Shown: positions 24,384 through 35,600, numbered from the stretch's first letter. The stretch: 64,000 bases of DNA from Nostoc carneum NIES-2107 (GCA_002368155.1 AP018180.1:7682561-7746560), one strand, 5' to 3'. Made by a program: numbers and translations. The notes: generated by a model from the sequence alone, not told the origin.

Positions 24384-27311
24384 TTAAAACTTGATAGAGA
24401 ATGTGCCCACAACTGTAAATGGTGCGCCAGGAGACAGTAAAAATCCAGCCGAATCATAGTAGCGAGTATCAAATAGGTTTTTGAAGTTAAGACCTATTTG
24501 ATAATTGTCTCGCCGATAGAAAATAGCAGCATCAGTTCTCACAAATGAAGGAATTGTAATCGAATTTGGTAAAGTCGCTTCGCGATCGCCAACAAAAAAT
24601 AATCCTCCGCCAAAACCTAACCCCTTCAAGTTACCACTTTGAATTTCGTAGGTTGTCCACAAACTAGCACTATTCCTCGGCGCATTCACTAATCTGTCAC
24701 CCACTGGTAAGCTATTATCCGCACTTACATAAGCATCGTTATGAGAGTAAGAAGCGATGACATTCCAACCAGGTAAAATCTCTCCAGCTATATCGATTTC
24801 CAAACCCCGGCTTTTGACTTCTCCAGCTGCAATTGTAAAATCTGGATTGTCTACGTCTATTGTAGAGACATTATTCTTTGTAATCTCATAAGCTGCTAAG
24901 GTTGCTGTCAGCTTACCATTGAAAAACTCACCTTTAACTCCCACTTCGTATTGTGTAGCAGTTTCCGGTTCTAATGGTCGGCCACCAACAGCTAGAGCAA
25001 ATTCATTTGGTTTGAAGGCGCGAGTGTAACTAGCATAAAGAGAGAGATTTTCAGTAGGTTGATATACTAAGCCGATGCGTGGAGAAAATTTCTCATAATA
25101 ACGCTCTGTAGTTTCAGTTTCCGCACCATTAATCAGATCGGGATTGAACTCATCTTTGAAATTCACAAAATCCAGTCTTCCACCAAGTAGCATTTTGAAA
25201 TTAGGTAGCAATGCTACTTGGTCTTGGAAGTAAAGACCTACCCTATATGTATTAGTTCTGTCTTGAAAGCCTTCACCAAAAGTAGTAGGAATTGCCGCAC
25301 CATATACTGGATTTAAAATATCAAGCGATGGCACATCATAAGAGATTAAAAATGGATAGCCAAACTCACTTCTACCTAACTCAAAACCCAACAGCACTTC
25401 ATGTCCAATTGAGCCAGTCTTAAATTTTCCGATTAAATCATTTTGCCAGGAATACTCTCTCGAGTAATCACCTACTTTGTTATATCTCCTAGCAACAGTC
25501 CGGCCATCTTCCGCAAAGGGATTTTCAAAATCAACTGGCTGAAAGTTAGAACGTGATGTGTCAACTGTTTGTACAGAAACCGCAGTGCGAAATCGCCAAT
25601 TTTCACTAAATCGATGATCTAAAGCCACATTTATGCGATTGGCAAACAGTTCATACTTATCAGTTGGTTCGCCAAAGTTAAAATTAATTGGTAAATCAAA
25701 GGATCTGGCGATTGGTGGTAAGCCTCTATCATAGGATTGGTTGAGATTAACATATTCATATTGCAAGTCTAAGTTGGTGCGATCGCTTAATTTCACCCTT
25801 AAGCTGGGAGCAAAGGTATAAAGCTCTTTATCAGCAAAGTCTCGGAAGCCACCAGAGTTTTCGTAAGCAGCCACAAAGCGATACAAAATATTCTTATCTG
25901 GGGTGAGTGGCCCAGAAATATCTATTTCTGGTCGATAGTAACTATAGCTACCTGCAGAAAATGATGCTGAGTAATAAGGTTCTTCCAGTGGCTGTTTAGT
26001 AATGTAATTAACAATCCCTCCAGGCTCTAGTTGTCCATACAGTACCGAAGCTGGGCCTTTGAGAACCTCTATCCTGTCTAAAGTGGCAGTATCAGTAAAT
26101 CCTGTGAAATTATCTTGTCTAAAACCATTTCTCAGGTTGGCATTGGTATCAAATCCCCGAATGGTATAGGTATCAGTGCCAGCGTAATCTGTTTTGACTG
26201 TCACACCACTGACGTTACGCAAAACATCCGCAGCCCGTTGGACTTTTTGGTCTTCAATTACCTGTCGAGGAATTACTTGGATTGCTTGGGGAATCTCTAT
26301 TAAAGGTGTATCTGTTTTAGTTGCAGTGCTGGCATCAGGGGCGTTATATCCTGAATCTTGGGCACCTGTAACCAACAATTCAATGGGATCGTCACTCTGG
26401 GCTGTCGGTGCTTGGGGTTGGTTTGGGCTAGGAGGTTGTGGAGATGGCGCTGGTGTAGCTGATGCAGTTGAGGCTATACCAAAAATCAAACCGCGATCGC
26501 TATCAAATAATTCCACTTTTGGGATCGTATCTACCCCCACTACAGCCACTCTGATAGTGTTGCTATCAACGTTAGTTACAGTAACTTCACTGACTCCCGC
26601 AATCGGTTTTTCTTGGCGAAATCTGTTGTCAGTAGATAGGCGTAGTTGAGCTGCAGTAATATCGGCAATATATGTATTGCCTTCAGGTTTAGGTAATACT
26701 TGCAATTTTTCACCATCTGGTGTTGCCAAGATGATTTCTAAACCGTTATTGGTGGGATTAAGTCGAACTCCTGTGACTTCTGCCACAGTTGGAGATGCTG
26801 ATGGAGTGGGTGTTACTTGCTGTGGTTTGGCAGTAGATGCAACTGGTGTGACAGCAAAAATTAAACCCTCGTCACCATCAAATAACTCTGCGTTTGGTAA
26901 ACCTGCTGCACCTACTACCGTTACTCTCAATGTATTGCTATCAGCTTGAATGACGCTGACAGATACAATCCCTGGTGCAGGATTATTTTGAGTAAAGTTT
27001 CCACCTGTGGGTAGTGCTAAAACTGCATTAGGGATATCTGCTATAAAGCTATTACCTTGATTATTGCTAACTGGTTTGAGTGCTTCTATATTGGCACTTT
27101 CTAAAATTACTTCGATACCTTTATCTGTAGAAGTGACTTTAACGCCTGTAACTTTAGTAGCTAAATTATTGTTGCTTTGCACCAGTAGTTGCGCGGCACT
27201 GGTAGATAGATTTGCTGTCTGTGTTCCTGCATGAGCTGGTTGTACCAAGCTGCTAATTACCGCTAATGCTAATCCAACCGAATGTATCTCACTTATGAAC
27301 CCAGACTTCAT
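24384..27311 (-). CDS. TonB-dependent siderophore receptor with two AMIN domains (receptor 3)
   Basis: About 975 residues from the ATG at 27311, which has a GGAG site eight bases upstream and gives a clean signal peptide (MKSGFISEIHSVGLALAVISS...AHA). Longer frames from 27374, 27386 or 27398 exist and would add a 20-30 residue leader. Two successive AMIN domains (about residues 50-150 and 175-275 of the mature order) precede a Pro-rich linker. Next come a TonB-box-like IELLVTGAQD, the plug (IPQAIQVIPRQVI, LDRIEVLKGPASVLYGQLEPGGIVNYITKQP) and the barrel ending in FSIKF. It is divergent from the NRPS operon and followed by an MFS exporter. That makes it the best candidate for the receptor of the siderophore made by this cluster. 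Confidence 0.93.
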   Translation of the reverse strand: MKSGFISEIHSVGLALAVISSLVQPAHAGTQTANLSTSAAQLLVQSNNNLATKVTGVKVTSTDKGIEVILESANIEALKPVSNNQGNSFIADIPNAVLALPTGGNFTQNNPAPGIVSVSVIQADSNTLRVTVVGAAGLPNAELFDGDEGLIFAVTPVASTAKPQQVTPTPSASPTVAEVTGVRLNPTNNGLEIILATPDGEKLQVLPKPEGNTYIADITAAQLRLSTDNRFRQEKPIAGVSEVTVTNVDSNTIRVAVVGVDTIPKVELFDSDRGLIFGIASTASATPAPSPQPPSPNQPQAPTAQSDDPIELLVTGAQDSGYNAPDASTATKTDTPLIEIPQAIQVIPRQVIEDQKVQRAADVLRNVSGVTVKTDYAGTDTYTIRGFDTNANLRNGFRQDNFTGFTDTATLDRIEVLKGPASVLYGQLEPGGIVNYITKQPLEEPYYSASFSAGSYSYYRPEIDISGPLTPDKNILYRFVAAYENSGGFRDFADKELYTFAPSLRVKLSDRTNLDLQYEYVNLNQSYDRGLPPIARSFDLPINFNFGEPTDKYELFANRINVALDHRFSENWRFRTAVSVQTVDTSRSNFQPVDFENPFAEDGRTVARRYNKVGDYSREYSWQNDLIGKFKTGSIGHEVLLGFELGRSEFGYPFLISYDVPSLDILNPVYGAAIPTTFGEGFQDRTNTYRVGLYFQDQVALLPNFKMLLGGRLDFVNFKDEFNPDLINGAETETTERYYEKFSPRIGLVYQPTENLSLYASYTRAFKPNEFALAVGGRPLEPETATQYEVGVKGEFFNGKLTATLAAYEITKNNVSTIDVDNPDFTIAAGEVKSRGLEIDIAGEILPGWNVIASYSHNDAYVSADNSLPVGDRLVNAPRNSASLWTTYEIQSGNLKGLGFGGGLFFVGDREATLPNSITIPSFVRTDAAIFYRRDNYQIGLNFKNLFDTRYYDSAGFLLSPGAPFTVVGTFSIKF

Positions 27312-28080
27312 TATTGTTGCTCCTGGAACTGAACTTGTAATTAACAACCTTTTAAGTAAATGCTCTAGTGGCATCTTGATACTCATCCTCACACCCAATG
27401 CAAAACCTCACGTCTCAAATCAAGGACGCGATATTTTTTCAATAAGATTTAGCACTATATCTAAAAATTCCTAAAAACTATCTGCCAATAATTTGCATTT
27501 AGCTTCAGTACTATTAGGAGACATTATCATAAAGGTTCTGCCCGGGCAAGCATTTGTCAAAACTTCTGATTTGCGGAATTTTCCTAGTGAGTAGCGAGTA
27601 GTCCTTATTTTTCCGTCATTTAAGGCTACTTTTATCATCGCTTACAAGTCATGATTGCTTAACGCATAGATAGTCATCTGTCTACAGATAGATTGTTTTG
27701 CTAGATTCTTGGTCAAGTTATCACTGAGAATACTTATTGATTATTATTTGCTTGCTATGTTGTACAAGTTGCTTTATTGTATTAAAAATAGTTGATAATA
27801 AATTGCAATAACTTGGGAGCCAAAAACAAGACTGTAGGCGAATAAAAAGCTGTTAAGTAGGGAGGCATAATTATTTATAGGATGGGTTAGCGATAGCGTA
27901 ACCCATGCGGGTGTTGGGTTACCCTACGGGAAGCCGCTGCGCGTCTACGTTCCTCAACCCAACCTACGTCTATCTTATATTTAATTCCCACCAGCTACTT
28001 AATCGCTCTCATCCTGATGAAAAAGGGTGCTAGGGCTGGAAATTTCCAAATTATTGCTGCATCAAAACTCTGAAAGTGCA
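27312..28080. other. Divergent control region between receptor 3 and the NRPS/PKS operon
   Basis: About 770 bases without a supported gene; it must carry the promoters for receptor 3-MFS and for the biosynthetic operon. On the minus strand TTGGCAGATA (27481-27490) repeats exactly a ten-base piece of the direct repeat before receptor 1. ATTGCAAT (27802-27809), itself palindromic, resembles the arms found before receptor 2. Dispersed repeats occupy 27881-27963. No clear Fur box was found, although GAGAATACTTATTGATTATT near 27727 is AT-rich and loosely similar. Confidence 0.4.
27881..27963. repeat. Dispersed palindromic repeat, copy 2 (loop GCGATAGCG) plus second stem
   Basis: The first hairpin, GATGGGTTA / TAACCCATG at 27881-27889 and 27899-27907 (eight of nine bases pair), has the same loop GCGATAGCG as 9995-10021. 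A second stem follows, GTTGGGTT (27913-27920) with AACCCAAC (27956-27963). Sequence such as CTACGGGAAGCCGCTGCGCG between them is common repeat DNA in Nostocales. Confidence 0.75.
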
Positions 28081-31000
28081 ATGACTCAATATGTCCAAGA
28101 TTTAGAAGCAATGGTCTGTAATTGTTCCACGTTAGTAGAACTGCTGCGTTATCGGTCTGTTGAGCAAGCAGATACGACAGCATTTACCTTTTTGCACGAT
28201 GGAGAAGCACAAGCAGTTAGTCTAACTTATCAACAGTTAGATTGCTATAGTCGAGCGATCGCATCTCAACTACAAACCCTTGGTTTAAGCGGTGAGCGTG
28301 CTTTACTACTTTATCCACCAGGAATAGATTACTTACCAGCCTTCTTTGGGTGTCTATATGCAGGAGTGGTAGCAGTTCCAGCTTATCCGCCACGCAATCA
28401 GCGCAACACTCCCAGAATCTTGGCAATTATCAAAGATGCACAACCAGCAGTTATCCTGACAACAACAGCAATTCTGACCCAGTTGCAGTCTTTGCTTGCT
28501 GATAAATTTGCCATAGAGCATATTCACTGGCTGACTACCGACAACCTCACACCAGGTTTAGCAGCAACTTGGCAACAGCCGTCTATTAATATAGATACTC
28601 TGACATTTTTACAATACACTTCTGGCTCTACTGGCACACCCAAAGGTGTGATGCTGACTCATGGGAACCTGCTACACAATGCAGAGGTAACACGCCAGTA
28701 TATGGAACACACTTCCCTTAGTAAGTTTGTGACTTGGCTGCCTGTTTACCATGATATGGGATTGATAGGCGGCGTACTGCAACCTCTATATGCGGGTTTT
28801 CCTTGTATTATGCTGCCACCAGCAGCTTTTCTCCAACGTCCTTATCGGTGGTTACAGGCGATTTCTCGTTATCGCGGAACTACCAGTGGTGCTCCCAACT
28901 TTGCCTACGAACTTTGTATTGAAAAAATTACCCCCGAACAACGCTCTACCCTAGATTTAAGCAGCTGGAATGTGGCTTTTAATGGAGCAGAACCAATTCG
29001 TTATGAGACTTTAGAGAGATTTGCAGACACTTTTGCTGAATGTGGGTTCCGTCCAGAAGCTTTTTATCCTTGTTATGGTATGGCAGAGGCTACTTTGATG
29101 GTATCTGGTAGCGTCAAATCTGCGTTAGTAAATAGCATATCTTTGCAAAGAAGCGCTTTAGAGCATAGTGAAATTGTGAATTCTGTTGCTAACACAGATA
29201 ACTCAATTACATTAGTCAGTTGTGGTCGAGTTGTACCACAACAGGAAATTGTTATTGCTAACCCAGAAACCTTAACCCGTTGCAATGCTGATGAAGTCGG
29301 AGAAATTTGGGTGTCTGGGACTAGTATTGGTCTTGGTTATTGGAATCGTTTAGAAGAAACAGAGCAGACGTTTCACGCCTATTTGCAAGATCCAAAAGAG
29401 GGGCCATTTTTGCGAACTGGAGACTTAGGTTTTCTGCACAATGGCGAACTTTACATTACTGGCCGAGCTAAAGATTTAATTATTATCAGAGGACGCAACC
29501 TTTACCCACAAGATATAGAATTGACGGCAGAACGCAGTCATTCCTCCTTGCGTCTGGGTAGTAATGCTGCTTTTGCAGTAGACATAGACAATGAAGAACG
29601 CTTGGTAGTGGTGCAAGAGTTGGAGTTTCGCGCCAAACCTAATTTAGAAGAAGTTACTACTGGAATTCGACAGACTGTAGCGCAAGAACATGAGGTACAA
29701 GTTTATGCAGTTGTTTTAATTAAAGCTGGTACTATTCCTAAAACCTCCAGTGGTAAAATTCAACGCCGTGCTTGTAAGGCAGAGTTTCTAGCAGAGGGTT
29801 TGCAAGTAGTAAATCAGAGTATTCTCGATATTGGGGAAGATTTAGAGAGCAGAACGGTAGAAGATGAGAGTTCGCTGCTCACATACTTGCAAAAATTGAT
29901 TGCCAAAGCGTTAAAAATTCCAGTTCAAAAAGTACAATCCCAACAGCCTCTAACAACTTTGGGTATTGATTCCTTGAGCGCTTTTGACCTCAAAAATCAA
30001 ATTGAGGTAGATTTTGGAGTCAGTATATCTGTAAATGACCTTTTACAAGATGCCACTATTGAGTCCCTAATAGAACAAATTCTGGCTCAGGGGAAAAATA
30101 GTACTCTAAAACAACTAGAAATCAGACCTATTTCCCGTAAAGCACAACTACCCTTGTGTTTAGCCCAAGAAAGATTGTGGTTCTTAGAGCAATTAGAACC
30201 AGGAAATCCATTTTACAATGTAGCGATCGCCATCCAACTCGATGGGACTCTCAACGTGGCAATTCTCCAGCAAAGTCTTAATGAAATTGTCCAGCGTCAC
30301 GAAAGCCTACGCACCAGCTTTACATCTGTAGTGGGACAACCAGTGCAAATCATTCATCCTAGTTTGGAAGTGAAACTTGCGATCGCTGATTGTACTCACC
30401 TTGATGATGCCACATCTAGAGAAAAGTTGATTTTGGGGGAAACTCAAAAACCCTTTGACCTATCCCAAGCACCATTGCTACGCGCTAAACTGTTGTGTCT
30501 AACAGACAATCAACATTTGCTGCTGTTGACCATGCATCATATTATTTCTGATGGTTGGTCAGTTGGGGTTCTTATCCAAGAACTAGCAACAGTGTATCAA
30601 GCTTTCATTGCAGGTAAACCTTCTCCCTTACCTGAACTACCAATTCAATATGCTGATTTTGCTTACTGGCAAAAACAATGGCTGCAACAACAGGTTTTAA
30701 AAACCCAACTTGATTATTGGAAGCAACAACTCAACAACAGCGTCCCTTTATTACAACTACCCACAGATAGACCTCGTCCTTCTGTTCAAACCTTTAGAGG
30801 TAAAAAGCACACTCTGACATTACCTAAAAATCTGAGTGCAGCAGTGAAAGATTTGAGTCATAAAGAAGGTGTTACCATCTTTATGCTACTCCTAGCAACT
30901 TTCCAGACATTACTCTATTCTTTGTCAAATCAAGAAGACATTATTGTTGGTTCTCCTGTTGCTGGGCGTAACCATTACAAAACACAAGGATTAATTGGTT

Positions 31001-31554
31001 TCTTTATCAATACTTTAGTACTGCGTACTAATCTGAGCAGGAATCCTACTTTTAGAGAATTATTAGGGCGAGTCAAAAAAGTAACTATAGCAGGCTATGC
31101 CCATCAAGATGTACCTTTTGAAAAGCTGGTAGAAGAGTTACAGCCAAAACGTAATCTCAGCTATAATCCTTTGTTCCAGGTAATGTTTATTTTCCAAAAT
31201 GCAGCCATACCATCGATTGAACTGCCTGAATTAAATTGGCAACCCAAAGAAGTAGATAGCGGCACATCAAAATTTGATTTAAAACTTAGTCTTTGGGAAA
31301 GCACAGACGGATTTCAAGGTTCATTAGAATATCAAACAGATTTGTTTAATGCCGCGACAATCAGGCGCATGGCAAATCATTTTGAACTCTTGCTACAAAC
31401 TATAGTTAATCAGCCAGATATTGCATTGCAAGATTTAGCAGGTATTGTTACAGCATCAGATAAACAGCAAAAACTGCTAGAAGAAAAACAATTAGAAACT
31501 ATCAGTCTGCAAAAACTGAAATTAAGCAAACGAACTGCAATTAGCAAAGGATAA
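28081..31554 (+). CDS. Lipopeptide starter protein: FAAL-ACP-C
   Basis: About 1157 residues. The N-terminal about 580 residues are a fatty-acyl-AMP ligase (FAAL): LVELLRYRSVEQADTTAFTFL, YTSGSTGTPKGVMLTHGNLL, NGAEPIRYETLERF, GRAKDLIIIRGRNLYP. It loads a fatty acid onto the following carrier protein (about 600-685, Ser in LGIDSLSAF). The C-terminal domain (about 695-1140) is a condensation domain with an intact HHxxxDG motif (MHHIISDGWS), which joins the acyl chain to the first amino acid. The protein stops after C with no adenylation domain; that is supplied by the protein at 32688. I prefer the ATG at 28081; a GTG at 28027 would add 18 residues. This gene begins the biosynthetic operon, and the oxygenase follows 15 bases later. 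Confidence 0.93.
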   Translation: MTQYVQDLEAMVCNCSTLVELLRYRSVEQADTTAFTFLHDGEAQAVSLTYQQLDCYSRAIASQLQTLGLSGERALLLYPPGIDYLPAFFGCLYAGVVAVPAYPPRNQRNTPRILAIIKDAQPAVILTTTAILTQLQSLLADKFAIEHIHWLTTDNLTPGLAATWQQPSINIDTLTFLQYTSGSTGTPKGVMLTHGNLLHNAEVTRQYMEHTSLSKFVTWLPVYHDMGLIGGVLQPLYAGFPCIMLPPAAFLQRPYRWLQAISRYRGTTSGAPNFAYELCIEKITPEQRSTLDLSSWNVAFNGAEPIRYETLERFADTFAECGFRPEAFYPCYGMAEATLMVSGSVKSALVNSISLQRSALEHSEIVNSVANTDNSITLVSCGRVVPQQEIVIANPETLTRCNADEVGEIWVSGTSIGLGYWNRLEETEQTFHAYLQDPKEGPFLRTGDLGFLHNGELYITGRAKDLIIIRGRNLYPQDIELTAERSHSSLRLGSNAAFAVDIDNEERLVVVQELEFRAKPNLEEVTTGIRQTVAQEHEVQVYAVVLIKAGTIPKTSSGKIQRRACKAEFLAEGLQVVNQSILDIGEDLESRTVEDESSLLTYLQKLIAKALKIPVQKVQSQQPLTTLGIDSLSAFDLKNQIEVDFGVSISVNDLLQDATIESLIEQILAQGKNSTLKQLEIRPISRKAQLPLCLAQERLWFLEQLEPGNPFYNVAIAIQLDGTLNVAILQQSLNEIVQRHESLRTSFTSVVGQPVQIIHPSLEVKLAIADCTHLDDATSREKLILGETQKPFDLSQAPLLRAKLLCLTDNQHLLLLTMHHIISDGWSVGVLIQELATVYQAFIAGKPSPLPELPIQYADFAYWQKQWLQQQVLKTQLDYWKQQLNNSVPLLQLPTDRPRPSVQTFRGKKHTLTLPKNLSAAVKDLSHKEGVTIFMLLLATFQTLLYSLSNQEDIIVGSPVAGRNHYKTQGLIGFFINTLVLRTNLSRNPTFRELLGRVKKVTIAGYAHQDVPFEKLVEELQPKRNLSYNPLFQVMFIFQNAAIPSIELPELNWQPKEVDSGTSKFDLKLSLWESTDGFQGSLEYQTDLFNAATIRRMANHFELLLQTIVNQPDIALQDLAGIVTASDKQQKLLEEKQLETISLQKLKLSKRTAISKG

Positions 31555-31569
31555 AAACTTTTTACAATT

Positions 31570-32604
31570 ATGACCATTTCCAATGCCTCAAAACCTAGCC
31601 TGAAAAGTTTAGGTATTTCTAAACGTCAAGCTGTCAAGGATTTAGTGCATATCGCACCCTTGATAGATGAAAATTCTTTGCCATTATTGATAAAAGCAAC
31701 TGTTGAAGGAGTAGATTTAGTTGCTTGGGCTGCGAACAATCAAGAATTGATTAAAAAATATTTACTCAAGCATGGTGGTATTCTATTTCGTAACTTTCAA
31801 GTTAAAGAAGTAGCTGAGTTTGAGCAGTTTATTAAAGTAGTTGCTGGGGATTTACTAGAATACCGCGATCGCTCTTCACCTCGCAGTGCAATTCAAGGTA
31901 AAATCTACACATCTACAGACCATCCAGCCACCCAAAAAATTCTGCTGCACAGCGAAAACTCCTACGCTGCTAACTGGCCTTTAAAAATATTCTTTTACTG
32001 TGTCACACCAGCACAACAGGGCGGAGAAACACCCATCGCTGACATTCGCAAAATTTATCAAAGGATTTCTCCCAAAATTATCGAAAAGTTTGCTCAAAAA
32101 CAAGTCATGTATGTCCGCAATTTTGGCGATGGTTTTGGCTTAACTTGGCAAACTGTTTTTCAAACCACAAATCCTGAAACAGTAGAAGAATTTTGTTACC
32201 AAAATAATATAAAATTTGCATGGAAAGGAAAAAATAAACTCAGAACTTACTCTCATCGTTCTGCCATAACCAGGCATCCAATCACAGGGGAAACTGTTTG
32301 GTTTAATCATGCTTTATTTTTCCACATTTCTAGCTTAGAAATGGCGATTCGTGAGTCATTATTAGCAGAATTTAGCGCTGAAGACTTACCACACAATACA
32401 TATTACGGTGATGGCTCACCAATTGAGCCAGAAGTATTAGAGGAGATTCGTAGTGCTTACGAACAAGAGACAGTAATATTTCCTTGGTTAACAGGAGATA
32501 TTTTAATGTTGGACAATATGCTGACTGCTCATGGAAGACAACCTTTTTCCGGTAACAGAAAAGTAGTTGTGGGTATGGCAGAACCATACAATAGCCAAAA
32601 TTAA
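31570..32604 (+). CDS. TauD/clavaminate synthase-like Fe(II)/2-oxoglutarate oxygenase, stand-alone (TauD-1)
   Basis: The product is 344 residues. Metal ligands are the HxE pair in LLHSENS (His about 126) and a distal His in TAHGRQPF (about 319), with the Arg of GNRKVVVGM for 2-oxoglutarate. The HxE rather than HxD form and the block GGETPIADIRK are typical of the SyrP/clavaminate-like group that beta-hydroxylates amino acids while tethered to an NRPS carrier protein. It lies between a terminal C domain and an inactive condensation-like domain. That is the setting described for interface-type siderophore beta-hydroxylases. It is more like the oxygenase at 62474 (both have YR.R.SPR....G.IYTSTD) than the fused one at 40431. 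The substrate is therefore probably the amino acid loaded by the next A domain. Confidence 0.9.
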   Translation: MTISNASKPSLKSLGISKRQAVKDLVHIAPLIDENSLPLLIKATVEGVDLVAWAANNQELIKKYLLKHGGILFRNFQVKEVAEFEQFIKVVAGDLLEYRDRSSPRSAIQGKIYTSTDHPATQKILLHSENSYAANWPLKIFFYCVTPAQQGGETPIADIRKIYQRISPKIIEKFAQKQVMYVRNFGDGFGLTWQTVFQTTNPETVEEFCYQNNIKFAWKGKNKLRTYSHRSAITRHPITGETVWFNHALFFHISSLEMAIRESLLAEFSAEDLPHNTYYGDGSPIEPEVLEEIRSAYEQETVIFPWLTGDILMLDNMLTAHGRQPFSGNRKVVVGMAEPYNSQN

Positions 32605-32687
32605 TTTAACTAGGAAGATATCAAAGGAAGCAATTCGGGAATATTTTTTTGCTTCTTGTTCTCAACTTATCTGGAAGTCTATTAACG

Positions 32688-35600
32688 ATGTTTCAAGAAA
32701 TTCAAGGTTTTCAACTTTCGCCACAACAGAAATATTTATGGCAACTACAACAATCTGATAGTCGCTTATATCAGGTTAAAGCTGCTGTTTCCATTACCGG
32801 AAACCTGAATATTCAATTACTCAAAAATGCTGTAGAGAAAGTTGTCAGCCGTCATGAAATTCTGCGTACATCTTATAAGTGTCTCCCAGGAATGACAATT
32901 CCTGTACAAGTAATTACTGATTCTGGGGCTAATTGGCAGCAAAATTATGATTTAAGCAATTATACAAAGGAGGAGCAAGCAGAAAAAATACAAGAGTTGT
33001 TTCAGCAATTTGGTCAACAAGATTTTAATCTAGAGACTGGAGCAGTTTTACATATATCTTTGGTAACTTTATCTGCTAGTAAATATATTTTATTTATCCG
33101 TTTACCTGGATTATCTGCAGATAGAGAAACACTGAAAATTTTAGTAAGAGAAATCAGCTATACTTATGCTTATAAATATGATAATCATGAAGAAATAATG
33201 CAATATGCTGACTTGGCAATGTGGCAGAATGAATTATTGTCAGCAGTAGATACAGAAGCAGGTAGAGAATATTGGACTAAGCAAGATTTTTCGGCTTTGC
33301 AAGCGTTACAGCTACCTATAGAAAAAGAGAATGTTGCAGAACTAGTCTTTGAGCCTAAAACTCATAGTTTCCAGGTAGATGCTCATTTGGTATCTCAAAT
33401 AGAAACACAGCATCAATCTTCATTAGCTAATTTCTTCTTAGCTTGCTGGAATATTTTACTGTGGCGCATTGCAGGACAAGATAATCTGATTCTTGGTCTA
33501 TATACAAATGGACGCAAATATCAAGAACTAGAATCGAGTCTAGGGTTATTATCTAAATATGTGCCTTTAAAATGCGAATTAAAAGAGGATATAACTTTAT
33601 CTTTTTTATTAAATAAGCTTAATCAAACTATTACCAAAAGTTATAATTATCAGGAGTATTTTAGTGCAGATATATTAACAAAACTATCTGCAAACAACCA
33701 AGATATTTTCCCAATTTATTTTGATTATGATGAAATTATAGAAAAGTATAATTGTGCAGATGTATCATTTTCAATAGAACAATTAGATGCTTGGATTGAC
33801 AACTATAAAATCAAACTAGCTTGTATTCGCCGAGAAAATTTAATTGAGCTAGAAATTACATATAACAGTAATTATTTTTCCCCAGCAGATATTCAACGTT
33901 TAGCAGAACAGTTACAAACATTAATCGAGAATGCAATTTCCTCCCCTGAAACAGCTATAAGTCGATTACAGATAGTCAGCAACAGCGAAATTAATCTCCT
34001 ATCTCAGCTAAACAAGACCAAACTAACTTACCCTGTTGATCATTGCATTCATCATTTATTTGAAGAGCAAGTAGCAAAGACACCCGATAAAGTTGCGATC
34101 GCCTTTGCTGAAAAACAGCTAACATACAGAGAATTAAACAATCGTGCCAATCAAATTGCTCATCATTTGCAACAATTGGGAGTGGGTGCAGAGGTATTAG
34201 TAGGGTTGTGCGTCGAACGTTCCCTAGATTTTGTCCTGGGGATTCTTGGTATTCTCAAGGCTGGTGGTGCTTACGTACCATTAGACCCCACATATCCCCA
34301 GGAACGCTTGGAGTATATGTTGCAGAACTCGCAACCAAAAGTGTTATTGATGAAAGAGTTTTTAATTAAAGAATTACCAAAAAATTCAACCCAAGTAGTT
34401 TGTCTAGATACAGATGGAGATTTAATTGCTCAACAACCAAGAGAAAATTTACATCAAACAGCTGTTGCGGCTAACTTAGCTTATGTAATTTACACCTCTG
34501 GCTCAACAGGTACACCCAAGGGAGTCAGAGTTACCCATGCTAATTTGTGCCACTATGTCCAAGCAATGCAAACAGCATTGGGTATTGTAGAGGAAGACAA
34601 ATATTTACATACAGCCTCAATTGCTTTCTCATCTTCCGTTAGACAGTTGATGGTTCCTCTTACCAAGGGTGCAACTGTAGTAATTGCCACTTCCGAACAG
34701 CGCAAAGACCCCTTGACACTGTTTGCGGAAATTAAACAACAACAGGTGACAGTAATTGATATCGTTCCCTCTTACTGGCGGAACTGTAATCATTTAATAA
34801 ATAGTTTAAAACCAGAGGTAAGAACAAATCTTTTAGACAATAAATTACGCTTAATTGTCTCTGCTAGTGAACCTCTACTATCAGATATTTGCACTCAATG
34901 GCGGTTTGGTTTGCAGCACAACGCAAGTCTCATCAATATGTTTGGTCAGACAGAAACTTGTGGTATTGTAGCAGTCAATCCCATTGCTCAAGATGACCAA
35001 ATAAAAATTGTCCCTCTTGGTCGTCCGATTGCTAACACCCAAATCTATATTTTGGATAAATATCTGCAACCTGTGCCGATGGGAGTGGCTGGAGAATTAT
35101 ATATTGGTGGCTTAGGTATTGGTCAAGGTTATCTCTATCGCCCAGACTTGACAGCTGAGAGATTTATTCCCAACCTCTTTAGTGAAGAACCAGGAACGCG
35201 GCTTTACAAAACGGGGGACTTAGGACGTTACTTACCAGATGGTAAAGTTGAATTTATTGGCCGTAGCGATTACCAAGTTAAAATTCGTGGCTTCCGTATT
35301 GAACTTGCAGAAATTGAAGCTACGCTTTGTCAACATCCATCTGTGCGGGAAGCTGTAGTAGTAGCGAGGGAAGACTCAGGAGAAAAAAGATTAGTTGCTT
35401 ATCTAGTACCTAACGAGCAGAGCCTTCAGGATGCCAACTTAGGTAACTATCGCAGTTTCTTACAAGAGAGATTGCCTGATTATATGATGCCTGCTAACTT
35501 TGTGATGTTGGAGGCGCTACCACTAACACCTAATGGTAAAGTCAACCGTCAAGCATTACCTACACCAGAACAAGTAAGACTGCAAACGCACTCACAAAAA

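Noticed and set aside
26115-26949. Several plus-strand frames opposite receptor 3
   Set aside because: They are antisense to the AMIN and plug coding region, Thr/Ser/Pro-rich by complementarity, and have no ribosome sites or recognisable domains.
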